From positions 3,317,501-3,381,500 of the forward strand of contig NC_088325.1 in assembly GCF_910592395.1 (NCBI RefSeq): DNA of 64,000 bases. Direction: 5' to 3'. Positions 20,023-30,854 of this stretch are shown one piece after another. The notes beneath the pieces were generated by a model. It searched no databases. It saw only the letters and a list, made by a program, of their open reading frames with translations, and was not told where the DNA came from. The translations under genes were made by a program, and so were the position numbers. Position 1 is the stretch's first letter; each line of letters starts with the position of its first letter. This DNA comes from Lineus longissimus. Taxonomy: Eukaryota; Nemertea; Pilidiophora; Heteronemertea; Lineidae.

Positions 20023-21060
20023 GAGAAAAGCACTGAAGCGTACAGAGTTACTGAACCAGTCGTTTTCAAACCTCCCGTATCAGCCATTTTGAGCAAATAT
20101 GAAGCCAGGCTGTGTATGCCGGATGACAATTCTAATTCGATACTATTCATAAATCAAGACACCAGAGGACATGTTCCTGTTTTAAGAAATATACTTGTCT
20201 ACCAACCTTACCAAAGGAATGTCTACGTACTCGTTCATAATGTGTCTGTTTCCTCTCGATTCGTTATGATGTTCAATGATATCAACAACGGGAAATTATG
20301 GCTGCTTGACTTAGTGCGCCGGAGAAGTGGACCTGAAAAGTTTGTATTTAAGCTGGTGGAGATATTAACTGGTCGCTATGACACATTGATCGTACCTCGT
20401 CATCAACCATGCTCAGCTTCGGGATCCGCGTTTTCCCAGCCGCTTCTCTTGAAAAACATCATGGCAGTAGGATGTTTTCTTAAGGGTGCCTCTAGTGAGT
20501 TGATCACCGTGTATAATGTTACGTGGATACGCGGGAAGGCGATACTCTTAAAACAAGATAGTTGGCTCGCAAAGCCTGGCCATGCCGAAATTCTTTTTGG
20601 CAATCGACCAGGTCATATATTTTGCTTTAGAAGTGGAGGTAGATTTTCCCTTCAACTATATCGTGCCTTCCCTAAACCTAAAGTAGTGTTGGAATGTTTT
20701 TCGCTTTCATTTTACTCACTTGGTGCGTATAACATCAACTATCGAGAGGAATCAACGCTTTTAATGGCATATATACACGTAAACAAAAACGTGTTTTCCA
20801 GAGTAATGTTTATCAGAGGCATATGCTATCCTCTGGCTCCTTTGAATTCTGTAATAAAGTTTAATAAGATGACCATTGTTTCGGTCAGTAATTGGCATAT
20901 TGTGAATCCGAGGAAACAAAGTAAATATGGAAAAGAACGCAGAATAGTAATGCTACCTAATAGCGTTCTATTATCCCCCGTACGGACTATTAAAGATATG
21001 GGTAAAGGACAGAGCAAGGAGACAATAAAATACGCCAAACGGTTTACGCCAATTGGTTAG
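20023..21060 (+). CDS. 3' exon of unrecognised hypervariable tandem gene, copy C
   Basis: A 345-residue frame after the same splice acceptor as copy B (CAG at 20020-20022), ending at TAG 21058-21060. About 50 residues differ from copy B in the first 250, only about two in the last 80, and one codon is deleted (HVYNKN versus HVNKN). Cysteine positions and both N-linked sequons (NVSV, NVTW) are conserved. Changes in the central part are mostly amino-acid-changing by hand count. As in the other copies, AATAAA (21430-21435) follows the stop. This is the last copy; the array ends about 640 bases downstream. Function unknown. Confidence 0.62.
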   Translation, partial: EKSTEAYRVTEPVVFKPPVSAILSKYEARLCMPDDNSNSILFINQDTRGHVPVLRNILVYQPYQRNVYVLVHNVSVSSRFVMMFNDINNGKLWLLDLVRRRSGPEKFVFKLVEILTGRYDTLIVPRHQPCSASGSAFSQPLLLKNIMAVGCFLKGASSELITVYNVTWIRGKAILLKQDSWLAKPGHAEILFGNRPGHIFCFRSGGRFSLQLYRAFPKPKVVLECFSLSFYSLGAYNINYREESTLLMAYIHVNKNVFSRVMFIRGICYPLAPLNSVIKFNKMTIVSVSNWHIVNPRKQSKYGKERRIVMLPNSVLLSPVRTIKDMGKGQSKETIKYAKRFTPIG

Positions 21061-21698
21061 CAAAACGCGTCGAAAGGTTTACTGGCCATGCACAGAAATT
21101 AGTAAAACTACTCGAGTAAGATTTCCGAGGTCGGGTGATTGGTCTTTAGCCAGAAAACCCGTGAGCCAGCAGGTCGAGGAGATTACCGGGGCCAATAAGA
21201 GACCGATATTTGGTGTGATCTGCTATCTTTACAGTTTAACCAGCGTAAATCGAACTCGGTGGAAAAAATGTAGACCGAAGGTTTGTCAACGGCGAAAACC
21301 GAATTTTTAGCCATTCCGTAGATTTTAGTACGTCACAGACGCTACTAAACAGGGTGATCGAAACATAAAAACTGTGAAACAATCCAATATTTTTGATAAC
21401 GGGTAAGAGAGCGAGAATCATTCTCGATGAATAAATTGGTTCCCGGAGGGGGATAGCGAAACCTCTCTATAATCAAAAATGTACGAAAGCCGAGAGGGAT
21501 CATCCGAGATCCGAAATCCGAAATCCGAAATCCGAAATCTGAAATCCGAAATCCGAGCTCCGAGATGCGATATCTGAATTATCAAATCAGCGGCGGCGTT
21601 ACTAGACGTTGACGCAACTAGCTAATGAAGTCAGGCGTATCGATCTTGACACTAGAGGGCGTTGATCGGGGCTCACGAACACCCTCTAGCGCAGGTGT
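20591..21698 (+). repeat. Partial third tandem unit (right end of array)
   Basis: Matches units 1 and 2 from the exon through the 3' spacer and stops at about 21698, just after a CACTAGAGG hairpin. Beyond it, units 1 and 2 read TATACTGGTGGTGGG whereas this copy reads CAGACTTCCATCTTG. Confidence 0.9.
21061..21649 (+). other. 3' untranslated/spacer region of copy C
   Basis: Contains AATAAA at 21430-21435 and the expanded GAAATCC heptamer repeat at about 21503-21562 (about six clean units, against about three in unit 1). No gene seen. Confidence 0.4.
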
Positions 21699-21720
21699 CA
21701 GACTTCCATCTTGAAAAGTA
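21650..21720. repeat. CACTAGAGG hairpin repeat, copy 3, with its own flank
   Basis: The hairpin is at 21650-21691, followed by CCATCTTGAAAAG (about 21708-21720), which also follows the unlinked copy at 43953-43993. So the repeat family extends past the hairpin here but is cut off in units 1 and 2. Confidence 0.6.
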
Positions 21721-22540
21721 GTGCATATCCCTACATTTTGGGAAGAATTTCTTCCATTTGTGAAGAGGTTGCGGATCACTACTCGTTCAACAGTGTGCGT
21801 GCGTGGTAAATAGGTCATTGCTATTTGGATACCTGGAGCTCTGAAAAGCATATTCAGATCGTTTTTTCGTAATAAATAATGTGCTTAGACTTGTGCATAT
21901 TAAACACACGTACTTGCAGCGGCTGTAGTTGACAATTACGTAAATATACAAATAGAAATGTACACTTTTGTTTTGTATTTTCACACCCGATTCTTTTAAC
22001 AGCGAGGTAAGGGGCAGGGTCCCATGATGTCAGTAAACGGTGCTAGTATCACTAAGCAACCGTTACCAATGGCGGCAAAATATGATTTACGGTCAAGTTG
22101 AAAAAGCCAAAGTCAATAATATTTGACATCTACAGTCATGTTGCTCTGGGTGAGGCCGTTTAGATTTCAGCTTCAAATATCTGATGGATGGTAGTAGCAT
22201 TTATTGCCGCCGTCGAACATGTTTATAGATGTGCACTTTACTGAGGTGTTATCCGATGGATTAGTGATATTCATCTTGGCATGCCAAACAGATGAGGTCA
22301 ATATTTAGAGAGATATCAATTTACCCGAAATTTATGAAACCATTGGGGTCATTCATTGCTCTTCTGATCATAAATGCCCTTTGTGATAACAGAAGGGAAA
22401 CATGAAACATAGGTGTTTTATGACGCTTAACTGAATGCCTCGCGCGTGTTTTGTTAGGCTATAATTGCGTCAGAGCTGCAGTGACTCAATCAGACTGGGC
22501 TCGTCGATCTTGCTAGTCAAGAAGGAGAACGTGATCACTT
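21721..22540. other. No recognised feature
   Basis: AT-rich sequence right of the array. ORFs are short and overlapping. I see no gene, RNA or terminal repeat. Confidence 0.4.
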
Positions 22541-22670
22541 CTCTCTATATAGATTTTGTGTTTACCATTTCTATATAGTTTTGTAAAGAAATTACTATAT
22601 AGGTTTTGTGAAGAAATTTCTATATAGATTTTCATAGATTGATGATTCTATATAGATTCTATTTTTAAAA
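22541..22670. repeat. CTATATAG-containing degenerate tandem repeat
   Basis: About five loosely spaced repeats of TTTCTATATAGATTTTGTGA with spacing near 25-35 bases. Confidence 0.7.
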
Positions 22671-22771
22671 ATTTGCCTGATGTGTAAGTATCCTTAAGAA
22701 CGTTATCTTTTTCAATGAAACCCATTAACATTTTCAAATTAAGACTGAACGCTTCCGTTTGAACAACTCAT

Positions 22772-22916
22772 CCCTGGTTGTTTAAAATAAGGTTGGTTTT
22801 TAGGCTGGCGTTAACTCGACTTGGCGTTATTTTCTTCAGTTACGCCAATTAGGCTTAACGCCAAGTAAGTTAACGCAGTCGTTAGTGACAAACTTGTTTT
22901 GAACAAGCGCGGGCCC
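22772..22916. mobile_element. Palindromic MITE, GGCCCAGTTGTTC family, copy 1
   Basis: Near-palindromic element with inner GGCTGGCGTTAACTCG and TTAACGCAGTCGTTAG arms and an outer TTGTTTTGAACAAG-like end. Better-preserved relatives are at 50781-50921 and 51898-52044. Noncoding. Confidence 0.65.
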
Positions 22917-23414
22917 AGCGTTCTACGCTTATTTATTTCATAAATCACTCTCTTCGGGGCGTGGATAAATTGGCAAATTGAACGGTCCGAAACTGAAAAT
23001 CGGTGAAATTGGATTGATGATGACAGTCGTATTGGAATATAATATTCGGATATCAGTGATATGTTCGAGGTCTACAGCCTAACATCACAAAGCAAACACT
23101 TCATTCATTCACGATAATCCTTAGTAGTTCTTAATTTGCGCCATCGATCATGTACGCCAAAGAAAAAGCGAAATTGGCATGTTAAGTAACTCTGAGTGAT
23201 TGGAACATTGGATGGGGAAAGTTGGGCCGTGCCGGAAGAGGTTCTCCCCGGTATTACTTAAGTTGAGACTTTGGCCTCAAGGGACAAATTTTGTCATGTT
23301 TGTAGTGAAAGGGAACTAATGAAAACACTGCACAAGATCTATCTGTAAAATAATAGTAATCATAAGAATAGATAATTTGATAAATCATAGTTCTGGCCAA
23401 AGGTATTTATAATA
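22917..23414. other. No recognised feature
   Basis: Unique-looking noncoding sequence; nothing supported. Confidence 0.35.
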
Positions 23415-23815
23415 GTTGAATTCAAAAATGTGACCGGTGTGACAGCGGATATAGTCCCCCTGGAGTCATAGTCCGGTAGCATTGTATTTGACCAATTAAG
23501 CAGCATGATCTATTGTACCGCTAACCCTAACCAAAACATTTAGCAATGCGAGCTATTGTTACACGGACTATCAGCCCTAGGACTACTATCCCTTGCACAC
23601 CGGATCACATTTACCAAAAGATAGTGTTGTTACCCACCGGGGTTGCACAACACTACAGTATCCTCAGGGTAGGCCTAACTTATGCCGAAGAAATCGACGA
23701 GTACAACTCTTCATGGTGTCACTAACACTAGCCGGCGGCCAAGGGCGGTGAAACATTACTATTTGTGATCATACAATTACAGTTTGGGAACAAGATGTCA
23801 GCCAAGAATAATTGG
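23415..23815 (+). repeat. Dispersed repeat family 1, copy 1 (interrupted)
   Basis: GATCACATTTACCAAAAGA, GCACAACACTA and TTTGTGATCA...ACAGTTT blocks recur in the same order at 27045-27460, and partly (inverted) at 30060-30160. This copy is split by the MITE at 23436-23601. Confidence 0.65.
23436..23601. mobile_element. MITE nested in dispersed repeat 1
   Basis: 166 bp with imperfect inverted ends, GGTGTGACAGCGGATATAGT on the left and the inverse (GGTGTGCAAGGGATAGTAGT) on the right. It interrupts a repeat whose other copies read continuously from GTGACC into GATCACATTT. Confidence 0.65.
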
Positions 23816-24898
23816 CCACGTCAAGAAACAATCAGCCAAAGGTAGCGATAACCATAAGATAGAAGCCGAATCATCTTGCAAAAGTCTTGCAATCCTGCAA
23901 TTGTCAAAATTTGGAACCTAACGCTGCAGTACGTATTGCTTCCAACTACAATGTACTTAGTCTTTATTAATTCTTGCTAATAGTAACATATATCAACCGG
24001 TAATGATGTCTTATAGATATCTGTGTAACAAGATGTAAGAATTCACCAGAATTTCCCTATGTAATGTAATTAGTGGATTTACCGCGATTATCGCTGAGCG
24101 CAATTCGCAAATGCATTGACAAAATTATTACCAGAGCTTGATTACATTTCGTATGCCATCATACCCCATTGCTACCAGTTCTCCTTACAAACTAATAATT
24201 TCTGTCAGGAATAAGATGCGGCATAATTTGTCAGGGAATTTATTGGAGATGACACGACTTAGGCCGCGGGACTGCTGTCCTCACACTAAGTCTGATAAAT
24301 GGCCACTGGATGAGTAAAGGAAGCGTCGGCTTATCGTTCCATTTGTGAACCCATATTAACCATATGCCTAGAGAGATTTCAAATATCCGGTGAGAACAAT
24401 GTCTCAAACTAGCCAGCCCTTTTGAAAATAATATAATACACACGTGGCTGAGGAGGACATGCTCTTAAAGGGACAATAGGCATTGACAAACTTCGCCGTA
24501 ACATGCCGTAGCCGGGCAAGTTAAAGTTACATTTAGCTTTCCAAAACGCCAGATGGCGCCCCTTCCAGCAAACCATTTCAAATCTCCAAAAACCTGGTAC
24601 GCAGGGCCTGTTCCGAAGCATTGCTAAGACTCCCATGTACAGAATAAAACTATCATTCTCCGAGGTTACATCACTAGCGTCTGTATTGAAAACTATTGCA
24701 TAGTGATGCTGAAAGGGTGGATGTCGTCCTGGGTGCCGACAAATGGTACCCAGGTTCGAGATCGACTGGACAATAAGCACCCTGGGTGCTATTACACTAG
24801 ACAAACAGCACCCAGCTTCTTTTTGCCTAGCTTACGGATCTTTAGGGACGAGGACGTTTCTTGCAATCTCGTTTTATCTCGCGCCGTGGTACTTGCGG
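23816..24898. other. No recognised gene
   Basis: Overlapping ORFs of up to 131 codons on both strands around 24409-24903 have no recognisable domain and no splice logic. Nothing supported. Confidence 0.35.
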
Positions 24899-25140
24899 TT
24901 TAGGCCTGTCGACTCCTATGAAAGGTGTTTCGTGGGGTCGATGTTTTTAGGAATTACCCTGATAACCCCGTGACACGACAGCAGAACAATGGATAACCAA
25001 TGTCTATAGGTGCAAGCGGGCCTTGTGTTCGATAACCAATGTCTATCGGTGCAAGCGGGCTTTGTTTAAAGAACAGACCATGCATTGCGCTGGACTGGAA
25101 TTCTTTAAACTGCGAAGTAAGGGGCAAAATAAGGTGATGT
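24899..25140 (+). repeat. Dispersed repeat family 2, copy 1
   Basis: TTAGGCCTGTCGACTCCTAT, TTTCGTGGGGTCGATG, CCTGATAA and AGAACAATGG occur in this order and recur at 57748-57935 and 58745-58925 (+), and at 40700-40790, 50290-50395 and 60793-60985 (-). Probably a nonautonomous mobile element of about 200 bp. Confidence 0.65.
24992..25069 (+). repeat. 39-bp direct duplication
   Basis: GATAACCAATGTCTATAGG and the following bases are repeated at 25031 with two or three changes, inside dispersed repeat 2. Neither of the other long copies has this duplication. Confidence 0.85.
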
Positions 25141-25893
25141 AGTTCGCGTTTCAGACCCCAAACGATGTGGACATGCTTCGTTCGTATTCTCTGAGTGGGT
25201 GACATTTGAATAAGGCGTTATCCTAATCCGCCACCGACATCCCCAGCTATTGCCATCCGTTTATTGCCGCATTACAAACGTGGTCATTGGATATAGCAGC
25301 CCTATATATTCCTTTCATCCTAGCAAAGACAATTTGTGATACATGCGACGTGAATAACCAACAGTGAAATTAGCTTTGAGCTAACAGATCTGATATGTAG
25401 TATTGTAGTACCAAAAGGAGAAAGGAAGAACTATCTTATGTTTTTAACTTTCACGATCACATTATAGCGTGTAGTCATTTATTTAAAGATCTTGATGCGC
25501 CAAAAAATTCTACTGTCTTGAACATCGCACGATTAGTTGGAAATGGCTGGTAAGGACATAAAGCGTTACTAGTGTATGCTTTTGATTATGAATATATAAG
25601 TGCCAAATCTGCTCCTCACTTATGTCAGCGTACATCTCAGCGTGTTGGTGAAACTTCACATACGTCAGTATAAGTTACTCCTTTACGTCATAGCGTGACA
25701 ACGCCATGACCAGGTCAATTGTGTAGAAATGTCACATTTGGGACTGATTTCACTGTCCCTTATGGAAAGGGTGTCCTGATTACAAAGGCGCCCGCTAAGG
25801 GAGGTTCCACTTTACATAACAGTAGCACTGGATACAAATGACTTGAAGAAGGAAGGAACATGAGTGACTTATAGTTCGTTATTCGTGACAAAA
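25141..25893. other. No recognised feature
   Basis: AT-rich noncoding sequence with a few CGTCA/TACGTCA words; nothing supported. Confidence 0.35.
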
Positions 25894-26116
25894 GGCAGGT
25901 TTCGTAACCCCCTACGAGCGACGAAGTACGAACGACGAAGGTCTGTCGTGTCATGAAGCCATGTGCTAATTCATTTACGCGACACTTGTAAATCATCTTC
26001 TGTACTAATGTGTACGAGAAATCGCAGAAACTTTCGAAAAAAGTCGTCAATAAAGTACATTTACATACTTCGTACTTCGCTGTCCGTAGCTCTTCGTAAG
26101 GGTTGCGAAACCTGCC
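25894..26116. mobile_element. MITE with GGCAGGTTTCG ends
   Basis: 223 bp. The left end GGCAGGTTTCGTAACCCC pairs with the right end GGGTTGCGAAACCTGCC, and inner arms ACGAAGTACGAA/TTCGTACTTCG extend the inverted repeat. Single ends of the same family are at about 42455-42500, 52365-52410 and 53930-53980. Confidence 0.78.
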
Positions 26117-26676
26117 TATTCACGAGAATGACGAAGTATGAAGTACGAATATATGTGGTGTCGTGGAGTCCTGTGCTAATTAATTTACTCGCCAAAACTT
26201 AGTTTTACTTAAAAGTTGTAAGAGGAATTGGAGAAATTGCCCCAAAGTATCTTCGATATAATCACGGATTTAAAGATCTGTAGAAGTATGGGATAAAATA
26301 CCTTTGCACTTCACTATTTGTGGCTCTTATGAGACTTGCAAAACATGCCCATTCTCTACTATCTAATTCGATTTACGACATCAGAGCACGTAAAAAACAA
26401 GTTTTCGCTCATGTCTGTTATGCACCACGAAAGCCTGCGGGAATGGTGGGCGATACCTGCGAATACGTGTTGGGAAAAATGTAATCGCATTGTCGGCGCG
26501 CTTCCCGTTGTCTTATCAGTTTGGTGCTAGATTGGGCTGTGATTTATTAGGTTATTTCCTGCTTTGTTTCCATTGTTTTTGAAAAAAATGAGTGACAGCG
26601 TGAGGCCGGCTCGACGCAATTGCTGGTGGCTGTGATTAGTCTTCCGTCAAGGTGATACGAGGGCGCACCGGACATT

Positions 26677-26794
26677 GGGTGATATGAATAAAGACTAGCA
26701 AATGCTTTTATCTAAAACTTCATGTACATTTACACTAGGCCTTTCTGTATAAAATTGAAGTAAAAGCATTTGCTAGTCTTTATTCATATCACCC
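26677..26794 (+). mobile_element. 118-bp MITE, copy 1 (ATT target duplication)
   Basis: Begins GGGTGATATGAATAAAGACT and ends with its inverse; the terminal repeats are about 34 bases and perfect. ATT flanks both sides, suggesting a 3-bp target duplication as in Harbinger-type elements. Copy 2 lies inverted 89 bases away. Confidence 0.88.
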
Positions 26795-26883
26795 ATTGTC
26801 TTGCCAGTCGGTGCACATAGCGCAGCGCACGCAACTGCCTTATTTTGCTGAGATTCCATAATTTTCATCGAAGTAGCCTTATC

Positions 26884-27001
26884 GGGTGATATGAATAAAG
26901 ACTAGCAAATGCTTTTACTTCAATTTTGTACAGAAAGGCCTAGTGTAAATGTACATGGAGTTTTAGATAAAAGCATTTGCTAGTCTTTATTCATATCACC
27001 C
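26884..27001 (-). mobile_element. 118-bp MITE, copy 2, inverted (ATC target duplication)
   Basis: Same length and ends as copy 1. The middle is the reverse complement of copy 1 with about four changes. ATC flanks both sides. The different duplications show two independent insertions rather than one local duplication. Confidence 0.88.
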
Positions 27002-27044
27002 ATCATGACAGTGTTTTTCTTAGCGTTCGATCCAAAGGTACGCA

Positions 27045-27460
27045 GTTGAATTCAGGAATGTGACCAGATCACATTTCCCAAAAGAAATTTGTGCTGCACA
27101 ACACTAGATTATCCTTGGGGTAAGCCTCATCCATGCTTTTTCACGGTGTTAACTGAGGCCGGTGTAAAAGTAAAAAGTGTCCCCCCTAGAAAAAGTGTCC
27201 GGGCCTATTGTATTCTGACAGATTATGGCATATGGTTCTATAGAGGCAATGACCGTCACTAGCTCAGCGCATAATAGAATCCTTTGTTCCCTGACATTTT
27301 ATCCTAGGACATTCTAAACTTCTACACCGGTCACCTGTGACACCGGCTGCGCGAGATGTGTAACATTTCTACGTTGTATTTGTGATCACACTATACAGTT
27401 TAGTGAAAAGAGCTCAGCAAAGTACCTTTTAGCCATATCTATCTCAAAATCACTTTACCT
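27045..27460 (+). repeat. Dispersed repeat family 1, copy 2 (interrupted)
   Basis: Same blocks as 23415-23815, interrupted by a different MITE at 27159-27330. Confidence 0.6.
27159..27330 (+). mobile_element. CCGGTGTA MITE, copy 1
   Basis: Begins CCGGTGTAAAAGTAAAAAGT and ends ACTTCTACACCGG. Internal GTGTCCGGGCCTATTGTATT and ATGGTTCTATA words recur at 40832-41007 and 41946-42114, and inverted at 41106-41164. Confidence 0.75.
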
Positions 27461-30059
27461 TCTGTGAGTGATCCATTTGATATATCGCTACGTACGCCAT
27501 TGTGACTTGAATGGCAAGAAACACATCACTGTCGAGTCTGTACATGTGATGCCGTCAAACTTACCATCAAACATTCGGCCAAAGGGGCCCGAGGCTTTGT
27601 CTCTAGATTTCGCTCGCCGGGCCCTCTCAGTACCGATTCCAGAAAAGACACGCCAGCTTCTCTCCTTGAGCAGCAACAGCCAGAGATATCGCCTTACACG
27701 ACAAAGATGTTTGATAGACATAATTACCTCAGTTTGCGTGGCATTTGCCGCCGATGTCCTCACATGCAAAGCGGCTAATTAAGTGCCTTTGTGGGATATT
27801 AATTAGCCAATTAGTGTAAGTGACTTTCAAAGGAGAACGCTTTCTGTAGTGTTTAGATGTTTAACACGTGAAGTAAGGTTTTTGCATATTTCTGCATATT
27901 TTTTGCAGTGATGAAGTGCTAACCAATTTTCGTCAAAATAATTCCACACATATAGTTGTTATTGGAGAAATGTGTCAGGTTTTTCTTGGAGGAATTCAGA
28001 TCTATCCTTGTGTCATGCACTTAAACTCCCGTGGAGGACATACGAAGTATAATTCACAACCTGATGCAGTTTAATTGTACCGGCATGCCGGTTGACATGT
28101 CTAAAAATACGACCCTAGGCGTTCCGCAAACGAGAAATTTAAATCGCTGTGTCTTGTGGTGTATATCGCTTGCGATGATAATCGCTCGTTTGCGGTGACC
28201 ATGGCAGGTCGCAGTGATTTGCAAGTCGTTATCAAAGTTTGCGATTGGCTCTGTTTTATCCGCAGACGGGAGATTTTTTCTTGCATTTAGCAGCGATTAT
28301 AACTTCATCTTCATCATTATAATGATCGGGTTCCTTTCGGGACGTTCTTGATCATGTGGTGATGTGTGCGTGCAGAGTAATAAAATGTTTGGTCGATTCA
28401 AGTCGCCCGCTTGCATACCACTTTTGATGGATGTCATCATTTCTGGGTGACGACGTCACACCGCTTGCGCAAATGACAATAACTGCGTATTTCAAAAAGT
28501 CACTCGATATTGCAATCTCTATTATTACGAAATATTAAAAGCAGTCAAAAGAGTCAGTTCACCTTTAGATAATTGCGTTGGCGGGATTGTTTTGTTTGTG
28601 GTGCAAAGAAAGTAAACAGGAAAAGTAGTTTTTTTGCTGAATACAGAGGATGGTGTTAAATCATTGCGTGGGCGGACAACGCTGATTTGATATTCTAGCT
28701 TCTTCGGCTCGTGCGATAAGGTTTACATATTTTTTTTAATCACCGTATGAACAATTAAACACAATCTCATACCTCAAGTGAGATTCCGTCAATGATTGAC
28801 AGAGACGCGCCACATGACCTTGTGGTATTTGCAATGCTGCCCGCTCTAGTCGGTCGATATTTCGTCTTGTCTTCCGGCAGGGTCACAGTTGTCGGATCTT
28901 AATAGCTTCGCCACCTCTCTGCTGCTTATGATCAACATCTGCCTCCGCCCGAAGAAACTGTCGGGTGAAATTTTCAAAAAGAAACGACGGCATGACAAGT
29001 CGAAGACGCACCGAAACGCTGGTGTTGCGGGCACTTAGGAATGTAGCAGGGTGGTTGTTTGAGTTCGACGTGGCGCCGCTGGCGATCGCGGAAGGAATCA
29101 AAAGACGAATTATAAAATGTGCAATGTTTCATCTTTAACAAAGACTTTTGGTAAGAGATAATATAGATATCAAATCACAAAATCGAACGCCTTTTCGTTA
29201 TCAAGCACTTTTCTTTTTTGTGCAAAATCTTGATGGAAATACATGTACTTGATGTAGAAGAGGAGGTGATTGGGCAGCCAACAGCTGGGTAATATTGCCC
29301 TTGATAATACCAATGGTCCTTTAAGGTAAAGTGGCACGATTATATCCCCAACAGTGTACAAAATGTCGCACCGCGTTGAACTCGGCTGCCGCTGATCTAT
29401 CCATCATACATATTTAAACAACTTGCAGAAAAAAACATCCGATAAAGAGTTTCCAGCAGCGTATTGTGTTTATCGCGAAAAAAGCGCTTTCGTTTACGAA
29501 AGATCACCCGACGTGGAACAAAGCAGTCGCAATATTGTTTTGTTGTTTTTTGGTGCTGATTTTCTTCCACTGACATCGCTAACGATTTCAGTTTTTTCCT
29601 TAGGTTGTTCTTGGTTTTCTTTTCTTTTCTGAGATAGAAATCCGCATGAATAACTCAATAACCGATTCCACTGGAACGTATCCCGCTGCAGTTGCCGCAG
29701 CGCACTGCCCGAGGTTTATTGTGAGCGGAACCATAGTTCATAAATTTTACAAAAAAATGGCTGACATTATCGACGTTGATTTGCCCTCACTTCGCAGTTA
29801 AAATACTTTTCAGGTCAAGGATAAAACAAGATCTATCCTTCAGGCTTTACATTTGCGTCGATTTCGGGTCGCAGTTCTTAGGTCGGCGAAACTAAAGTTT
29901 ACTCTAAACTGGCATTATATGAAAATTTATTATTTTTATCCGATGATACCCCTCCAACACTGTAATGGGACGGCCTTGTTTCTATTGTGTGACAAAGGTA
30001 AAACAATACCTTTACCCATCGTCTTACATAGCTGACACCGCGAGAGAGTGTTACCTCGT
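27461..30059. other. Long stretch with no recognised gene
   Basis: ORFs at 27468-27782 (+) and 27488-27769 (-) overlap and neither has a known domain. A GC-richer patch at 28840-29100 is open on the minus strand (basic peptide) but lacks splice sites I can trust. Otherwise AT-rich noncoding. Confidence 0.35.
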
Positions 30060-30160
30060 CAGCATTTGGTTAGGCCTACCCAAAGGGTAATCTAGTGATG
30101 TGCAACAACACCATCTCTTGGTAAATGTGATCTGGTCACATTGCTGAGTTCAACGAAGTA
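30060..30160 (-). repeat. Dispersed repeat family 1, partial inverted copy
   Basis: The inverse of the GTGACCAGATCACATTTACC and GCACAACACTAGATTACCC blocks. It covers only one part of the family. Confidence 0.6.
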
Positions 30161-30608
30161 GCGTTGGCCAGAACGACGAGAAAAACACTTCAGGCGTTCT
30201 TCAACCTGACCACGTGACGCTATTGATTCTGGCGCGTGGATAACGATAGTAGCTATGATTGCATATCTGTTCGGATCGCAGCAAGACATCTCCGTTAGTT
30301 GTGCGGTTCCTTTTAAATAGTCTGAGAGTTTTGTTTCGGGCAAACATTTGCAATTGTAGCAGTGTCGCATTAATTTGGATACACACGACGGACGGTACAC
30401 TCACCGATTTTGGACTAGCATATGATTTCATCCTTTGTTTTCTTGAGAACATTCTTGCGGGTGGATTTTGTGACTTTTTGGAGATAAAACTCGTCACTTT
30501 CTTGGGAATCAGTTTCACGCACAACGAAGGAGGTAAGACGATAGTCATTTATTCTGATACAAATCTGACGTGCCTTCGACTTGGGCTCGGGGTAGTCAGT
30601 GGTGAGAA

Positions 30609-30639
30609 GGGGAATGGGTTGGGGAGGTGGGGGAGGGGG
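30609..30639 (+). other. G-rich run, possible G-quadruplex
   Basis: Five G-runs of 3-5 separated by 1-4 bases, in otherwise AT-rich DNA. A second run is at 32284-32315. Confidence 0.5.
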
Positions 30640-30854
30640 TCTGAGAACCCTGTCAGCATTAAAATGATTAGTGCTGTTGAGGTTTTTGTGGTAATCGTGG
30701 TTGTACTGTTGTTGAATACCCGTGAAGTCGTCTAATGGAACATTTACGCCTCCCGCCCGCAGCGTTTTTATCGTTCATATGACGTTCACAACATGTGAGC
30801 AAGCAAAAGTCAATAGCGAATTTCAGCAAAGAAAAAAATGTCTCCCGTTTGACT

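Larger units (their letters stand above)
10259..20590 (+). repeat. Segmental tandem unit 2 (about 10.3 kb)
   Basis: Complete second unit with the same order of exon tail, minisatellite, pogo-like transposon, LINE, spacer and exon start. Spot comparisons with unit 1 show only a few percent differences outside the exon, so the duplication is recent relative to the decay of the LINE that both units share. Confidence 0.95.

Noticed and set aside
1-21698. CRISPR array or bacterial operon with repeats
   Set aside because: Repeat lengths of 59, 150 and 10,300 bases, eukaryotic transposons and splice signals exclude this.
23515-23535. Telomere-like CTAACCCTAACC
   Set aside because: Only about two repeat units, inside a MITE; no telomeric array.
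30201-30735. Overlapping ORFs of 158 (+) and 115 (-) codons
   Set aside because: Both strands are open, composition is unremarkable, and the + ORF ends in a low-complexity G-rich tract; no domain recognised.
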